Assembly (NCBI GenBank): GCA_013377095.1
Contig: JACAAY010000019.1
Coordinates: 1 to 57,853 of the forward strand
Source: Desulfuromonadales bacterium
Lineage (GTDB): Bacteria; Desulfobacterota; Desulfuromonadia; Geobacterales; Pseudopelobacteraceae
Length of the DNA: 57,853 nt
Direction: 5' to 3'
Under the pieces are notes generated by a model. That model was given only the letters and a program-made list of their open reading frames with translations. It searched no databases and was not told the DNA's origin. The translations under genes were made by a program, and so were the position numbers. Positions 16,912 through 25,726 of this stretch are shown piece after piece. Numbering within the stretch: the first letter of the stretch is position 1; each line of letters starts with the position of its first letter.

Positions 16912-18450
16912 TCAGGGAAGACGTTGGCCCTCATGCCTCCCGGATCCGGGCAGATCATAGCCTCCTGCAGAATGGCACTCGCTGCAGTTGGTGGTATAGA
17001 GCGCTTCGCCGATATCGGCCGGGTGCACAAACTCGCTCACCCTTGTTCCAGGAGGAATGTTCTCCTGAATCTGTCCCAGAACATCGTGACAGTTGTTGCA
17101 GTTCTTAGAGATGATCCGCCCCTCCGGCGATGAATGTTTGCCGTCGTGGCAACGGAAACAGCCGGCGGAATAGAAGTGGCCGATGTGGTTCGGGTAGGTG
17201 CGCCAGGAAACCTTCATGGCGGGGAAATAGTTGCGTCGGTAGATATCCTGGGCATGCTCGACAGCGGTGGCAATTGCTGCAGCTTTTCCGGTGGCAATCG
17301 CGGGGTAGTTCTTTGCATAGTACCCCTTGATGCCTGCCTCGAGAGCTGCGGCAGCTTCCTGCGACGAGACATAGGGTTTCTCAAGCAGATCAACCGTCAC
17401 CTTCTTGATAAAGGGAAGCGTGCGGTCGATCTTGGCGGAAGCCAGGTGGCGGTCCATCTCGTCACCCGGTGAATTGTAGATGTGACTGGGGCGGTTGTGG
17501 CAGTCGGTGCAGTCCATGACCCGCTTTTCCCCCCTGGCAATCTCTTCCCGTGAGAGCGGCTTGGCCGGATCCATGTACTCCGTTATCTTTCCGTCCCTGC
17601 CTTTGACCGCAATGTAGGGGATACTGAGTCGTTTTTTGTCACCGGGGATATAGACCACCTCCTGCCCGATGTGCCAATGGATTCCCTTGGCATCCGGGGT
17701 CTTGGCGGTCGCGCCGATCTTGATCATCAGGTCGATTTCCCGCGGCGTGTTCTGTTCGTTGGGAGCGTAGTGGGAGAATATTTTCTGACGGCCGGAATAG
17801 AATTTTTCCGGCCAGTGACACTGCTCGCAGGTGCCCCGCGCCGGGCGCAGATTGTCGATCGGGGTCTGGATCGGAGTTGGCCAGGAATGGGTCATCACAA
17901 CCCAGACCTGGCGCAGACCGGACAGCTTGGCCTTGACATACCATTTGGCGCCGGGCCCCACGTGGCACTCGACACATCTGACCTTGGCATGGGCTGAGTT
18001 CTGCCAGGCGGTATGCTCCGGCTGCATGACCGTGTGGCAGAGCTGACCGCAAAAGCTTGTGGATTCGGTGTACTCGAACCCCTTGATCGAAGCGACGCCC
18101 ACCACCAGAAAAAATATTATCGTGGCGACCACAAAGAAAATGGAGAGTTTGAGAACATGGGGGTCATTCAGATCGAGACGCGGCAAAGCAGGGATACCCA
18201 GTTCCGGGTGGTCCCGCAGACTGCGTCTGACACGCCAGGCGCCAAACGGGATCAGCAGCAGTCCCAGGACCAGCATTCCGGGGAAGGCAAAATAGACAAA
18301 CATGCCCAAATAGGGATTTTCCAACCCGGTAAAGGCTTCGAGAGCCAGGAAAGCCACGATCAGCACCGTTGCAACCAGGGCCATGACCGCGCCAATGATA
18401 CTGATGCTGTTCATGACATATCTGAAAATGCCGCGCTCGCGCTGTACCAT
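16912..18450 (-). CDS. imcH: ImcH-like NapC/NirT-family inner-membrane heptaheme cytochrome c
   Basis: 512 residues from the ATG at 18450, which has GAGGTAAGAG 2-8 nt upstream. Three membrane segments (about 14-38, 52-72, 101-121) are followed by a periplasmic multiheme part. Seven heme motifs are seen: an unusual CX3CH at C134-C138 (CGQLCH), then CVECH, CEQCH, CDCH-type CTDCH, CFRCH, CNNCH and CSECH. This matches the architecture of Geobacter ImcH, a quinol-oxidising cytochrome used for higher-potential extracellular acceptors. It starts 10 nt after the cbcL-like gene, so the two form an operon. Orthology to ImcH proper, rather than another NapC/NirT heptaheme protein, is likely but not proven here. 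Confidence 0.8.
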   Translation of the reverse strand: MVQRERGIFRYVMNSISIIGAVMALVATVLIVAFLALEAFTGLENPYLGMFVYFAFPGMLVLGLLLIPFGAWRVRRSLRDHPELGIPALPRLDLNDPHVLKLSIFFVVATIIFFLVVGVASIKGFEYTESTSFCGQLCHTVMQPEHTAWQNSAHAKVRCVECHVGPGAKWYVKAKLSGLRQVWVVMTHSWPTPIQTPIDNLRPARGTCEQCHWPEKFYSGRQKIFSHYAPNEQNTPREIDLMIKIGATAKTPDAKGIHWHIGQEVVYIPGDKKRLSIPYIAVKGRDGKITEYMDPAKPLSREEIARGEKRVMDCTDCHNRPSHIYNSPGDEMDRHLASAKIDRTLPFIKKVTVDLLEKPYVSSQEAAAALEAGIKGYYAKNYPAIATGKAAAIATAVEHAQDIYRRNYFPAMKVSWRTYPNHIGHFYSAGCFRCHDGKHSSPEGRIISKNCNNCHDVLGQIQENIPPGTRVSEFVHPADIGEALYTTNCSECHSAGGYDLPGSGRHEGQRLP

Positions 18451-18460
18451 ATCTCTTACC

Positions 18461-20314
18461 TCAGTGTGTTCCACCCAAGAATGCAAAGATCATCAGCAGC
18501 AACAGACAGATGCCGATGAAAACAGCCGTGAACCCAAAACCCTTGACCAGGAAGTCGTACACCACACCACTGCCTTTTGTGCAGGCAAACTGCTCGGTGA
18601 TGCCCTCTTCTTCATAGCGCTTCCACTGGTCACCACGCTCCTCGATCATCTCCTCCTTGGAGATCTGGCCATTGAAGATGACAAAGTCCATGGGGAATTT
18701 CTCCGGGCGACCATGGGTGTTGAAGAAATGGACCGAGAAGATGAAGCCGGTGGCCAGCAGCGCCTCGTCGGAATGGACGATGGTGGCGAGGTTGAAGGTC
18801 CAGCCGGGCAGGAACTGACCAAAGAATTCAGGAAACCAGAGCATCAGACCGGAACCGCCGATGGCGAACATGCCCCAGAAGACGGCAACAAAGTCGAATT
18901 TTTCCCAGTAGGTCCAGCGGTCAAAGGTCGGTTTGGGGCCTTTGAAGCAAAACCATTTTACCATGGCAACCACATCCTGCAGATCGCGCAGGTTGAAACA
19001 GAGCGAGTCAGGTCCGAACAGCCGCTCAATGAAATTGCCCTTGAGGTCCTTTCGGAAAAACAGGAAGTGGATGGTCATGAACAGGGCCGAACCGAAATAG
19101 ATAAAGGTGATTACTGCGCAACAGCGGTGGATCAGGCCGGCATTGGCGGTGCCGCCCCACAGGTTCATCAGCGCCTGTGCCCAGATCTGATCGCTGAACT
19201 TGAGCGGCAAACCGGTCAGGGAGAGACCCAGGAAGCTGATGATGACCAGGATGTGAAGAAAGACATGACGTCGGGTAAAACGCCGGTACTGTTTGTTGGC
19301 GCCGGGAATGTGATGGGGAGCTTCATCTGCCATCAACAGGGCGGCTTTTTCGCGATTTTCCACAAATCCGCGGAACATCCAAAGCAGCGTGTGCAGCCAG
19401 AAAACGGCAAACGTACTGACCAGGAGTGCGGTCATGCCGATAAAGGTGTAGAAGAGCAGGGGATATTTCTCCCGATCCTTATGTTCACCATGGGCATAAT
19501 ACTTGGTAAAGAGCATGGTTGCCCTGGTGTGGCATTTGCCGCAGGTTTTTACCAGGTTGTCGGGGTTGACACTTGATTTCGGATCAGCAGGAGGCAACAC
19601 CGAATGGGAGGTGTGGCAGTCGGCGCAGCCGGCTACCTTTTCCGGAAATCCGAGACGGAAATTCTTGCCATGATAACTCTCGAAATAGGTGCTGACCGCC
19701 ACGTTGGTGACCTTGTTCCTGGTCATCATCTTTTTGTCACCATGACACTTCAGGCAGACCTTTGTGTGAAACTCCTTCTTGCCACGGCTGTCGGAGTCGC
19801 CCAGCGCCTTGATATCATGCAGCCCATGACAGTCGTTGCAGGCGGCCGAATCCACCACGCCAGCTGCCACCCCCTTGCCGTGAACCGACTTCTGGTAGGC
19901 CGCCTCACGGTCATGGCACTGGACGCACTTGGCAATGACCCGGCGCTTATCTTTTTTCCAGGGGGTCTGGGTATGGATATCTGTATGGCAGTTGGCGCAC
20001 ATGACCCCCTTGTTGATATGAACGCTGGTGAAATGTTCAGCGGTCTCCCGTTTATGGCACAGCTCACACTGGACCTTGCGGGGCTTGAATTCGTGGCGCA
20101 TGTGACTGGCAAGATCGGTGATATCAACGTGGCAACTGGTGCATCCGTTCTTGCCGTGCACGGAGCCGGCAAAGGCCTGGATGGAGATCTTGTCGCTGTG
20201 GCAACCGAGGCAATTGACCGGGTCAATGGCCATGCCCTGCTCGGCAAAAGCGGGCAGAGTCCACATCATCATCAGAAGCAGCAACGGGACAACAGGGCGC
20301 AGGCAGGGGAACAT
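18461..20314 (-). CDS. cbcL: CbcL-like fused nonaheme cytochrome c / diheme cytochrome b quinol oxidoreductase
   Basis: 617 residues. A Sec signal peptide (1-25) precedes a periplasmic domain with nine CXXCH motifs at about C35, C58, C83, C106, C130, C159, C187, C230 and C258. The membrane part follows (first helix about 286-310, then further helices with histidines in RRHVFLHILVI, HRCCAVITF, HSDEALLATGF and VHFFNTHG) and resembles the HydC/FdnI cytochrome b fold. Nine hemes plus a HydC/FdnI-like b domain is the CbcL layout of Geobacter, used for low-potential metal oxides. GGAGA lies 9 nt before the ATG. First gene of the respiratory unit. Confidence 0.87.
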   Translation of the reverse strand: MFPCLRPVVPLLLLMMMWTLPAFAEQGMAIDPVNCLGCHSDKISIQAFAGSVHGKNGCTSCHVDITDLASHMRHEFKPRKVQCELCHKRETAEHFTSVHINKGVMCANCHTDIHTQTPWKKDKRRVIAKCVQCHDREAAYQKSVHGKGVAAGVVDSAACNDCHGLHDIKALGDSDSRGKKEFHTKVCLKCHGDKKMMTRNKVTNVAVSTYFESYHGKNFRLGFPEKVAGCADCHTSHSVLPPADPKSSVNPDNLVKTCGKCHTRATMLFTKYYAHGEHKDREKYPLLFYTFIGMTALLVSTFAVFWLHTLLWMFRGFVENREKAALLMADEAPHHIPGANKQYRRFTRRHVFLHILVIISFLGLSLTGLPLKFSDQIWAQALMNLWGGTANAGLIHRCCAVITFIYFGSALFMTIHFLFFRKDLKGNFIERLFGPDSLCFNLRDLQDVVAMVKWFCFKGPKPTFDRWTYWEKFDFVAVFWGMFAIGGSGLMLWFPEFFGQFLPGWTFNLATIVHSDEALLATGFIFSVHFFNTHGRPEKFPMDFVIFNGQISKEEMIEERGDQWKRYEEEGITEQFACTKGSGVVYDFLVKGFGFTAVFIGICLLLLMIFAFLGGTH

Positions 20315-20788
20315 ATACTGTTTTCTCCATCGGTATGACGTAAAGAAACATCACAAGGGCAGGGACAGAGCCGAACCAACTGGCATTTTCACGAAATGAA
20401 AGTGCATCGTGCCGGAACGCGCGGGGCGCCAGCGCTGAAGCACACTCCATTAGTCAACTTACGTGGATACAGTATACACATTTTCAGAGGCTTTACATCA
20501 GTTTCCAAAGATATGTGCATGTTTTTTTTAGACAACGCAACAGCGCATGACAAATTGAGGAGGTTGTAGGAACAACACGCTTTTCAGTCATGCACTGTCC
20601 TTGACTTTGGAATACTCTTTTGCTAGCCTGTTGGATCGTAGCCTGTCCATGTACCTTAACAATTTCATGGACTTTCCAAGCGCTGAATTGCGACAGACGA
20701 TTGCAGTGGCCCGCTGTGTATCTGTGTACCGACCCGGTTTATGACTGACAAAAAAACCGGAAGGGCCCGATCGGCAGATGATAAAAAA
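20315..20788. other. Upstream region of the cytochrome/complex I unit, no gene
   Basis: About 470 bases between cbcL and the terminator of the rubredoxin gene. On the minus strand TATACT (20471-20476 reversed) could be a -10 box for cbcL, with only a weak -35. A 7-bp inverted repeat GTCCATG/CATGGAC lies at 20645-20672. No supported reading frame. Confidence 0.35.
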
Positions 20789-20814
20789 ACAGCCCCCGCA
20801 CGGCGAGGGCTGTT
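20789..20814 (-). terminator. Intrinsic terminator of the ferredoxin-rubredoxin operon
   Basis: Read on the minus strand, a GC-rich stem (ACAGCCCTCGC with ACAGCCCCCGC reversed, tip CGTG) is followed immediately by a run of seven Ts. It lies 22 nt after the rubredoxin stop. Confidence 0.88.
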
Positions 20815-20835
20815 TAATCTTTGTTATGAAACCGG

Positions 20836-20994
20836 TTACTGTTTTTCAAAGGCATCCTTACCAGCTCCGCACAGCGGACAGCACCAGTCGGCGGGCAGGG
20901 ATTCAAAGGGGGTGCCGGCGGGAGCTCCATTTTCCGGATCACCAGCTGCCGGATCATACACATACTGACAGATAGTACAAACCCAACGTTCCAT
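20836..20994 (-). CDS. Rubredoxin
   Basis: 52-residue one-iron electron carrier starting [15 protein letters not shown]. Both CXXC knuckles are present (CTIC and CPLC, the latter in WCCPLCG). AAAGGAG lies 5-6 nt before the ATG. The gene follows the ferredoxin gene by 17 nt and ends at a strong terminator. Likely cytoplasmic redox partner, for example in oxygen detoxification; partner unknown. Confidence 0.95.
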   Translation of the reverse strand: MERWVCTICQYVYDPAAGDPENGAPAGTPFESLPADWCCPLCGAGKDAFEKQ

Positions 20995-21011
20995 ACATAC
21001 TCTCCTTTGAT

Positions 21012-21203
21012 TCAGTCGTTTTCCCAGCTGATACACTGGACGGGGCACGCATCGATGGCGCTCTGGATATCCTTTTCCGGAGCTCCGGAGGATTCAAAAC
21101 ATTCGGCTTTACCTTTACTGTTGAATCGGAAAACCCCTGGGCAAGCGGAGATACAGATTCCACAGCTGATACAGTTTTCCAGGTCGATCCACGGTATTTG
21201 CAT
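21012..21203 (-). CDS. Ferredoxin, single [4Fe-4S] type
   Basis: 63 residues from the ATG at 21203 with GGAGGGGG upstream. The motif [12 protein letters not shown] supplies three ligands plus the extra cysteine; the distal CP motif is [11 protein letters not shown]. This is the monocluster, acidic Fd type. It is co-transcribed with rubredoxin. Its position near a complex I operon lacking the NADH module makes it one candidate donor, but this is inference only. Confidence 0.92.
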   Translation of the reverse strand: MQIPWIDLENCISCGICISACPGVFRFNSKGKAECFESSGAPEKDIQSAIDACPVQCISWEND

Positions 21204-21313
21204 TGCCCAAGCCCCCCTCCGATTTCTGTGAAAAAATGTATACCAGCCCTGGTACTCTGTCAACAAGGCAGTTTGAGATTCACCCAGACCACAAACGCGA
21301 GGAGCAGTAATTC

Positions 21314-21937
21314 ATGATATGCGACAGCTTGGAAGTCGGCCCGCTGGGGGTCAACTGTTTTATACTCGGATGCGAGGAAACACACGAAGGGGTTATTATT
21401 GACGCCGGTGGAGACGCCGGGGAGATTATCGCGGCGGTGGAACGGCGCGGCCTGACCATCGTTCATATCATCAACACCCATGGCCATTTTGATCACATCG
21501 GCGCCAACCGGGCGGTAAAGGAACACTTCGGCGCCGACCTGCTGATTCATGCCAATGACGCCCCCATGCTGGGACGCGCCGCGGATATTGCCAAGGCCTA
21601 TGGTATCCCGGGCGAGAACTCTCCCCAGCCGGATGCATTCCTGACCGACGGGATGAAAATCAGCTTTGGAAAGCAGAGCATGACCGTGCTGCACACCCCC
21701 GGCCACACACCGGGCGGCTGCTGCCTCTACATTGAATCCGAAAAAAAAGTTATCACCGGTGACACGCTCTTTGCGGACTCCATCGGTCGCACCGACCTGC
21801 CGGGCGGTTCCCACGCGCAACTGTTGGAATCCGTGCGGTCCAAGCTTTTTACTCTGCCGGATGATGTGGTGGCCTATCCCGGACATGGCCCGGAAACAAC
21901 CATCGGTCACGAAAAACGCTGCAACCCGTATTTTTAG
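21314..21937 (+). CDS. MBL-fold metallo-hydrolase, glyoxalase II/YcbL-like
   Basis: 207-residue cytoplasmic hydrolase with the zinc motif HGHFDH (H56, H58, D60, H61), a later PGHTPGG and GDTLFADSIGRTDLPGG, ending YPGHGPETTIGHEKRCNPY. This pattern is typical of small glyoxalase II-like thioesterases. GAGGAG precedes the ATG. It sits 45 nt before coaBC on the same strand and is probably co-transcribed. Confidence 0.9.
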   Translation: MICDSLEVGPLGVNCFILGCEETHEGVIIDAGGDAGEIIAAVERRGLTIVHIINTHGHFDHIGANRAVKEHFGADLLIHANDAPMLGRAADIAKAYGIPGENSPQPDAFLTDGMKISFGKQSMTVLHTPGHTPGGCCLYIESEKKVITGDTLFADSIGRTDLPGGSHAQLLESVRSKLFTLPDDVVAYPGHGPETTIGHEKRCNPYF

Positions 21938-21982
21938 CTCAGCCGCACGGGCACCATGCCACAAGAACGAGGAGACGGCCGC

Positions 21983-23176
21983 ATGCTCCACAACAAACGG
22001 GTCATCCTGGGAATTACCGGCGGCATTGCCGCCTACAAGGCGGTTGAGATCCTGCGTCTGCTCACCAAGGCGGGCGCCGACGTTCACGTCATCATGACCC
22101 GTTCAGCCCAGGAATTCATCGCACCGCTCACCTTTCAGACCCTGTCAGCCAACCCGGTTCATACGGAACTGTTCAATCTGATAGCAGAGCGTGAAATCGG
22201 GCACATCTCCCTGGCTGACAAGGCCGATCTGTTTGTGATCGCTCCTGCCACCGCCAGCAGTATCGGCAAGATTGCCAACGGCATAGCCGACGACATGCTC
22301 ACCACAACGGTCATGGCAACCAGGGCACCGGTGCTGATCGCTCCGGCCATGAATGTCAACATGTTCACCAACCCGATTTACCGGAATAATGAAAAAAAAC
22401 TGCGCCGTCTTGGCTATCTGTTTGTGCCGCCGGTCAAGGGCTCCCTGGCCTGCGGATGGGAAGGTGAGGGGAAACTGGCTGACCCGGAGACGATCTTTGA
22501 AGCGGCCGTATCGGCTCTGACCATCAAGGATCTGGCCGGCCGGACCATCATGGTAACCGCCGGTCCGACCCGAGAAGAGATTGACCCGGTGCGCTACATC
22601 AGCAACCACTCCTCGGGTAAAATGGGCTATGCCCTGGCGCGCTCAGCCGCCCGTCGCGGCGCACGGGTTATCCTGGTCAGCGGCCCGGTCAACCTCCCCC
22701 CCCCCCATGGTGTCGAACTGGTTGGGGTTACGAGTGCCGAAGAGATGCGCAGGGTCGTTATGGCGCGCGTTGGCGAGTGCTCGGCTGTCATCAAGGCCGC
22801 CGCGGTGGCAGACTACCGCCCGGTCGAGCGTAGCGGAAGCAAGGTCAAGAAGCAGGCCCGGGAACTGACGCTTCAGCTGACCAGAAACGCAGATATCCTG
22901 GCAGAGCTCGGTGCGCTGGAGCAACGGCCGTTTCTGGTGGGTTTTGCGGCCGAAACCGACAATCTGGAGTCCCATGCCACCACAAAGCTGCGGGAAAAGA
23001 ATCTGGACATGATCGTTGCCAATGATGTCAGTCAGAGCGATGCCGGCTTCAACGTCGAAACCAACCGGGCGCTGCTGCTCTTTCGGGACAGCCCTATGGT
23101 CGAGTGCCCGCTGATGTCCAAGGGTGAACTGGCAACCGTCATACTCGACCACATACTTTCGGCGGGGCTTTCATGA
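21983..23176 (+). CDS. coaBC: Bifunctional phosphopantothenoylcysteine decarboxylase/synthetase
   Basis: Coenzyme A biosynthesis: the C-terminal CoaB domain joins 4'-phosphopantothenate with cysteine and the N-terminal CoaC domain decarboxylates the product. 397 residues from ATG at 21983 (GAGGAG upstream; an upstream ATG at 21956 has no better site). CoaC features: GITGGIAAYKAVE at the FMN site, IAPATAS, and PAMNVNMF (usual PXMNXXMW). CoaB features: TAGPTREEIDPVRYI, SSGKMGYALA and KAAAVADYRP. Confidence 0.95.
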   Translation: MLHNKRVILGITGGIAAYKAVEILRLLTKAGADVHVIMTRSAQEFIAPLTFQTLSANPVHTELFNLIAEREIGHISLADKADLFVIAPATASSIGKIANGIADDMLTTTVMATRAPVLIAPAMNVNMFTNPIYRNNEKKLRRLGYLFVPPVKGSLACGWEGEGKLADPETIFEAAVSALTIKDLAGRTIMVTAGPTREEIDPVRYISNHSSGKMGYALARSAARRGARVILVSGPVNLPPPHGVELVGVTSAEEMRRVVMARVGECSAVIKAAAVADYRPVERSGSKVKKQARELTLQLTRNADILAELGALEQRPFLVGFAAETDNLESHATTKLREKNLDMIVANDVSQSDAGFNVETNRALLLFRDSPMVECPLMSKGELATVILDHILSAGLS

Positions 23177-23329
23177 ACCGATGGAGAAAAATGTAGTGTC
23201 GTTGATAAATCAGGGCTATGAATTCCTCTCCCCATGGTGTAAAAAGTTGTTTTACATTTTGATCTTCATTGTATCGGCTTTTGCTTAGATGAATAATCAT
23301 AAAATCGGCATATAAGGCAGACCACTGTT

Positions 23330-23701
23330 ATGATCACTAAAATACTGATCGTCGATGATTCTCCGATTTCCAGAAAAATGCTGAAGAGCTGTATCCCCAA
23401 GGACCGTGGCTATGAGCTTTTTGAGGCGGGTGACGGCTTGGCCGGGGTTGAGGCGTACAAAAAGTATCAACCGGATGTGACCTTTATGGATCTGACCATG
23501 CCGGTCATGGACGGCACCTGCGCCACGGAAGAGATCAGAAAACACGACCCGAATGCCACGGTCATCGTCTGCACCGCTGATATACAGGTCAAATCCATAG
23601 GCAACGTACTGAGCGTGGGCGCCATGATGGTTGTCAAAAAACCACCCACCAAGGAAACCATCGAGGACGCACTGTCGCAAGTTGAAAAACGGATAGGGTA
23701 G
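23330..23701 (+). CDS. CheY-like single-domain response regulator
   Basis: 123 residues: acidic pair D9/D10 in IVDDSP, phospho-acceptor D54 in FMDLTMPVMDG, conserved lysine near 103-104 (VVKKPPT). No output domain. It is followed after 4 nt by a CheC-type phosphatase gene and then a PAS-GGDEF gene, so it is probably the substrate of that phosphatase. No histidine kinase is in this operon. Confidence 0.9.
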   Translation: MITKILIVDDSPISRKMLKSCIPKDRGYELFEAGDGLAGVEAYKKYQPDVTFMDLTMPVMDGTCATEEIRKHDPNATVIVCTADIQVKSIGNVLSVGAMMVVKKPPTKETIEDALSQVEKRIG

Positions 23702-23705
23702 GGAC

Positions 23706-24344
23706 ATGGACCAAAGCCAGGACGCAATCTCCGCCGACGAAAAGGAAATCCTCCAGGAAATCATGAACATTGCCTTTGGCAAGGCTGCCGCCGACCTTGC
23801 CGAGGTGATCAACATTTTTGTCATCCTGAGCGTTCCCCATGTGGAGATGTTCAATGCCCAGGAGCTGCCTGAATACCTGAAGAGCCAAGTCAGTGGATAT
23901 GACACGATCAGTATCGTGGAGCAGAATTTCTGGGGTGACTTCAAGGGCAGCGCCTTCATGATTTTCGATGCCGCTGCAGGCAGGGAGCTCATATCCATCT
24001 TTGGCGAGGAAGGCGAGGCAATCGCTCTCCAATCCATGGACGCTTTGGAGAAGGAAACCCTGATGGAGGTCGGCAACATCCTGATCGGCGCCTGTGTCGG
24101 CAAGCTTGCAGAGCTTCTGGGCGACGCCGTTACCTATTCGCCTCCCCGTGTCATCACCGACAACGCTCCCAGCGACGCCATCCAGGCAAACACCTTTGAG
24201 GAAAATTCATCGGCAATCGTCTTGAAGACCGTCTTTTGCTTCAATGAGCGTAACGTGGAGGGTTTCCTGTTCCTGGTGACAAGTCATGAATCCATCGTCT
24301 GGCTGAAGAAAGCGTTGGCAACCTTTATGGAGCAGTATGAATGA
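23706..24344 (+). CDS. CheC/CheX-family phosphatase, probably acting on the adjacent CheY-like protein
   Basis: 212 residues with two phosphatase motifs. The first is E14-x3-E18-x2-N21-x22-P44 (EIMNIAFGKAA). The second, ETLMEVGNILIGACVG, also has E-x2-N followed by P after 22 residues. Both therefore look intact, as in CheC with two active centres. CheC-family proteins dephosphorylate CheY-P. It overlaps the diguanylate cyclase start by 4 nt. Confidence 0.85.
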   Translation: MDQSQDAISADEKEILQEIMNIAFGKAAADLAEVINIFVILSVPHVEMFNAQELPEYLKSQVSGYDTISIVEQNFWGDFKGSAFMIFDAAAGRELISIFGEEGEAIALQSMDALEKETLMEVGNILIGACVGKLAELLGDAVTYSPPRVITDNAPSDAIQANTFEENSSAIVLKTVFCFNERNVEGFLFLVTSHESIVWLKKALATFMEQYE

Positions 24345-25246
24345 AGCAGAGCGAGTTCGCCCAGATATTCGATACCGTCAACATCGGACTCGTCATCCTC
24401 GATAAGGAGATACGGGTCCGCTACTGGAATCGCTGGATGTCGGCACGCAGCGGAATACCAGCCGACCAGATCATCGGTGAACCGATTTTTGACTTTTTTC
24501 CGCACCTGAGCACACCCAGCTTCAACAGAAACTGCAAGACCGTTCTCTCCTTCGGAAATTTTGCCTTTTTTTCCCAGAAACTGCACCGTTTCCTGTTCCC
24601 TTTCAAACCGGACAGCTCCTTCGGGTATCATTTTGACCTGATGCAGCAGAGTTGCACCATGGGTCCGCTCCGCGGAGAGGACAACTCCATCAGCAGTCTG
24701 TTCCTGATTGTTCAGGATGTGACCGAACTTGCCACCTATGAGCAAAAACTGATCGAGATGAATACCATTGATGCCCTGACCGGTATCGCCAACCGCAGAT
24801 CCCTGGAGACACGACTGAAAGAGGAGTGCGATCGTCACAGCAGATACTCGCGGTCGCTCAGCGTACTGATGATCGACATCGATTTTTTCAAGAAAGTCAA
24901 TGACACCCATGGCCACCAGGGTGGTGATCTGGTGCTGAAAAATGTTGCCTCAAAAGCGGTCTCCAGCATCAGAAAAACCGACTTTGTGGCCCGCTACGGG
25001 GGTGAGGAGTTCAGTTGCCTTCTTCCGGAAACCGACGGTATCGCAGCGGAAATTGTGGCGGAAAACCTGAGAGTTCAGATTGAGGAATTGGAAAACCATT
25101 TCCATAACAACCTGATCAAAGTTACCATCAGCATCGGCATTTCCAGCCTCGGTCCTGGGGATTGCCCGGAAACGCTTCTCAAAAGGGCTGACGAGGCCCT
25201 CTACCAGGCAAAGCGTAGCGGGCGAAACCGTTTTATCAGGATCTAG
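24341..25246 (+). CDS. PAS-GGDEF diguanylate cyclase
   Basis: Makes cyclic di-GMP from GTP. 301 residues: PAS domain about 5-135 without membrane segments, then a GGDEF domain from about 140. The active motif is GGEEF in ARYGGEEFSCLLPE. The inhibitory I-site RKTD lies five residues before it. Metal-binding IDIDFFKKVND is intact. Translationally coupled to the CheC-like gene, suggesting that a phospho-signal and c-di-GMP output are linked. Confidence 0.92.
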   Translation: MKQSEFAQIFDTVNIGLVILDKEIRVRYWNRWMSARSGIPADQIIGEPIFDFFPHLSTPSFNRNCKTVLSFGNFAFFSQKLHRFLFPFKPDSSFGYHFDLMQQSCTMGPLRGEDNSISSLFLIVQDVTELATYEQKLIEMNTIDALTGIANRRSLETRLKEECDRHSRYSRSLSVLMIDIDFFKKVNDTHGHQGGDLVLKNVASKAVSSIRKTDFVARYGGEEFSCLLPETDGIAAEIVAENLRVQIEELENHFHNNLIKVTISIGISSLGPGDCPETLLKRADEALYQAKRSGRNRFIRI

Positions 25247-25577
25247 AAGTCTTCCCCTCCCCCCTTCCCGGCATGTCTGTTTATTTGTGTATTAATGCGA
25301 ACAACGCCGGATTGTCCCTCACCAGTCTATCCCCCCTGCCGGCTGCAACGCTACCCCCTGCCCGACGAACGTTCACGTGCCTGCCGACCTCGACACCACT
25401 ATGCCCAATCCGGCGGACAGCCATATAACAAAGTAGTTTCGAGAGGTTTTGGAGAAGTCGCCTCCGGTCGGAGTCGTCGTGAAGATGTCGCAACGATTCA
25501 CGCCGCGGACAATGACATGCTGCAAAAGGCCGGGAAGATCAAGACGGGCTGTTCTTGGAATGTCGTAACCTATTATC
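25247..25577. other. Intergenic region at the start of the accessory island
   Basis: About 330 bases after the diguanylate cyclase gene with no frame I can support on either strand. It leads into an inverted repeat and an Rhs stub, so it may be the left border of the inserted material. Confidence 0.35.
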
Positions 25578-25616
25578 GGCAGGGACGTTAGTCAACAAAT
25601 AAACAACGTCCCTGCC
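25578..25616. repeat. 12-bp perfect inverted repeat
   Basis: GGCAGGGACGTT at 25578-25589 is repeated inverted at 25605-25616 with a 15-nt AT-rich loop. No T-run follows on either side, so it is not a standard intrinsic terminator. It lies about 30 nt from the Rhs stub and could mark an old insertion boundary. Confidence 0.7.
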
Positions 25617-25644
25617 ACTCTCCTGCCACTCTCAGCCACTCCAC

Positions 25645-25710
25645 AGTTTCCGCATCATAGTACTGGCCCGGAAGTATTCCGATGGGCTTTTTGTCCCCGG
25701 GGAGTCTGTT
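25645..25710 (-). pseudogene. Stub of an Rhs C-terminal tip (PGQYYDAET segment)
   Basis: Minus-strand translation gives RLPGDKKPIGILPGQYYDAE, then homology to the Rhs tips at 28.4, 30.7 and 32.1 kb stops abruptly after ET. The 37 bases at 25651-25687 match the corresponding DNA of the 28.4 and 30.7 kb tips almost base for base. A TAA precedes it and no toxin domain follows. It is a relic of a fifth cassette. Confidence 0.75.
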
Positions 25711-25726
25711 TTACCCCAGCCAGAAA

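Noticed and set aside
25295-25591. 98-codon plus-strand frame after the diguanylate cyclase
   Set aside because: No ribosome site, arginine-rich composition without domain features.
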